NCBI GenBank assembly: GCA_030746455.1
Contig: JASLMQ010000486.1
Location: forward strand, 1-5,820
Reading direction: 5' to 3'
DNA from: Candidatus Latescibacterota bacterium
GTDB taxonomy: Bacteria > Latescibacterota > UBA2968 > GCA-2709665
DNA: 5,820 nucleotides
In this document: in pieces, positions 5,329 through 5,820 of the stretch
Layout: each line of letters begins with the position of its first letter
Position numbering within the stretch: position 1 is the stretch's first letter
The notes under the pieces: generated by a model
Database searches by the model: none
The model's input: only the letters and a program-made list of their open reading frames with translations
Told to the model about the DNA's origin: nothing
Made by a program: the position numbers and the translations under genes

Positions 5329-5820
5329 CTACAGACACCACGGGGGGACCAGGTCCCTGTGGGCCTCCAGGAGGTCGTCCATCAAGTCGTAGATCCCACG
5401 AGTGGAGAGTACGGCGGAGGCGAGTGGGGACAGCAGCGCGGCGTGGTAGATGTAGTCCCGGTTCTGCTCGAGCATGCCGCGCGTCGTCAGCTCCTGGACG
5501 TTCAGATTCGTCTGGATCACGGCGGCACACTGGGGCGGGAGCTCGCCGACGTGCGTGGGTTGGTAGCCGTTGCCGTCGACCAAACAGGGTACCTCCACAC
5601 AGGCATTGGTGGGGAGGTTCGTGATGAGGCCCGTGTTCAGCACGTTTCCGTAGAACGTGTAGCCTTCACCGGTGAAGATGGCGTTGCATATGCGGGAGGC
5701 ATATTCCCCCGACGGCCTGTCGGGTACCCGGAACGCTACGACTTCTTTGCCCGGTCCTATGTGTTCCCGTCTGATACGGCTGCGCGGGATGTATCTGATC
5801 TGGCCTCCCTCGGCCAGCAG
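5329..5820 (-). CDS. GH4 family glycosidase, MelA-like alpha-galactosidase, C-terminal 163 aa (5' part off window)
   Basis: The frame is open from the window edge to the stop at 5329-5331. The sequence carries the hallmark GH4 C-terminal half: EYASRICNAIFTGEGYTFYG, then NTGLITNLPTNACVEVPCLV, the block NGYQPTHVGELPPQ, TNLNVQELTTRG and NRDYIYHAALLSPLASAVLS, ending IYDLMDDLLEAHRDLVPPW. From memory this matches Escherichia coli MelA (NLPADCCVEVACLVD, QTNINVQ, VYHAAMMDP) better than the 6-phospho-glucosidase branch, so alpha-galactosidase is the first guess; alpha-glucosidase or alpha-galacturonidase remain possible. GH4 enzymes are cytoplasmic and use NAD+ with a divalent metal, by an oxidation-elimination mechanism. 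The nucleotide-binding N-terminus and the metal-binding Cys/His lie outside the window. Family length is about 450 aa, so roughly the last third is present. It converges on the large hydrolase, suggesting neighbouring saccharide-use transcription units rather than one operon. Confidence 0.93.
   Translation of the reverse strand: MLAEGGQIRYIPRSRIRREHIGPGKEVVAFRVPDRPSGEYASRICNAIFTGEGYTFYGNVLNTGLITNLPTNACVEVPCLVDGNGYQPTHVGELPPQCAAVIQTNLNVQELTTRGMLEQNRDYIYHAALLSPLASAVLSTRGIYDLMDDLLEAHRDLVPPWCL

Noticed and set aside
5084..5530. Minus-strand frame across the hydrolase end and the GH4 3' part
   Set aside because: It overlaps two well-supported genes in the wrong frame and has no recognisable content.

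Overview
The window is GC-rich bacterial DNA with strong purine-rich Shine-Dalgarno sites (for example AAAGGAGGG upstream of the gene at 1321). It carries a c-di-GMP-receptor-type PilZ protein, polysaccharide-degrading enzymes and an adhesin-like surface protein. This mix fits a free-living, carbohydrate-degrading bacterium. A Firmicutes-like or environmental candidate lineage is possible, but nothing here fixes the taxon. No rRNA, tRNA or CRISPR array was seen.

Layout: (1) Positions 1-717, minus strand, hold the inner part of a secreted or surface protein with a cadherin-like/VCBS ('tandem-95') repeat running into a PKD domain. It leaves the window at base 1, and its 5' side lacks a start and appears frame-broken up to about 1026. 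(2) Positions 1027-1320 hold no gene but carry a plausible sigma-70 promoter, a repeated GAACATCCTG motif and a strong ribosome binding site. These lead into a small unidentified plus-strand gene at 1321. (3) A small unidentified minus-strand gene (1551-1901) converges on it; a GC-rich hairpin lies at the meeting point. (4) Positions 1902-2521 have no confident gene, but hold a small possible ORF and a cluster of strong hairpins, two of which are variants of one 19-nt stem-loop with a compensated base pair. (5) Positions 2522-2884, minus strand, encode a compact PilZ protein. (6) Positions 2934-5246, plus strand, encode a large beta-propeller plus probable glycoside-hydrolase protein that looks truncated at its N-terminus, right where it meets the divergent PilZ gene. 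(7) Positions 5329-5820, minus strand, encode the C-terminal third of a GH4, MelA-like alpha-galactosidase, convergent with the hydrolase across an 82-nt gap holding a hairpin.

The functional theme on the right is saccharide breakdown: a predicted polysaccharide-active enzyme next to an NAD- and metal-dependent GH4 glycosidase. The left half is a mosaic of small unknown genes, broken reading frames and palindromes, which suggests decay or past mobile-element activity. The items most worth following are the truncated hydrolase junction, the hydrolase itself as a possible poorly described CAZyme, the paired hairpins, and the acidic tail beyond the UGA of the 1551-1901 gene.
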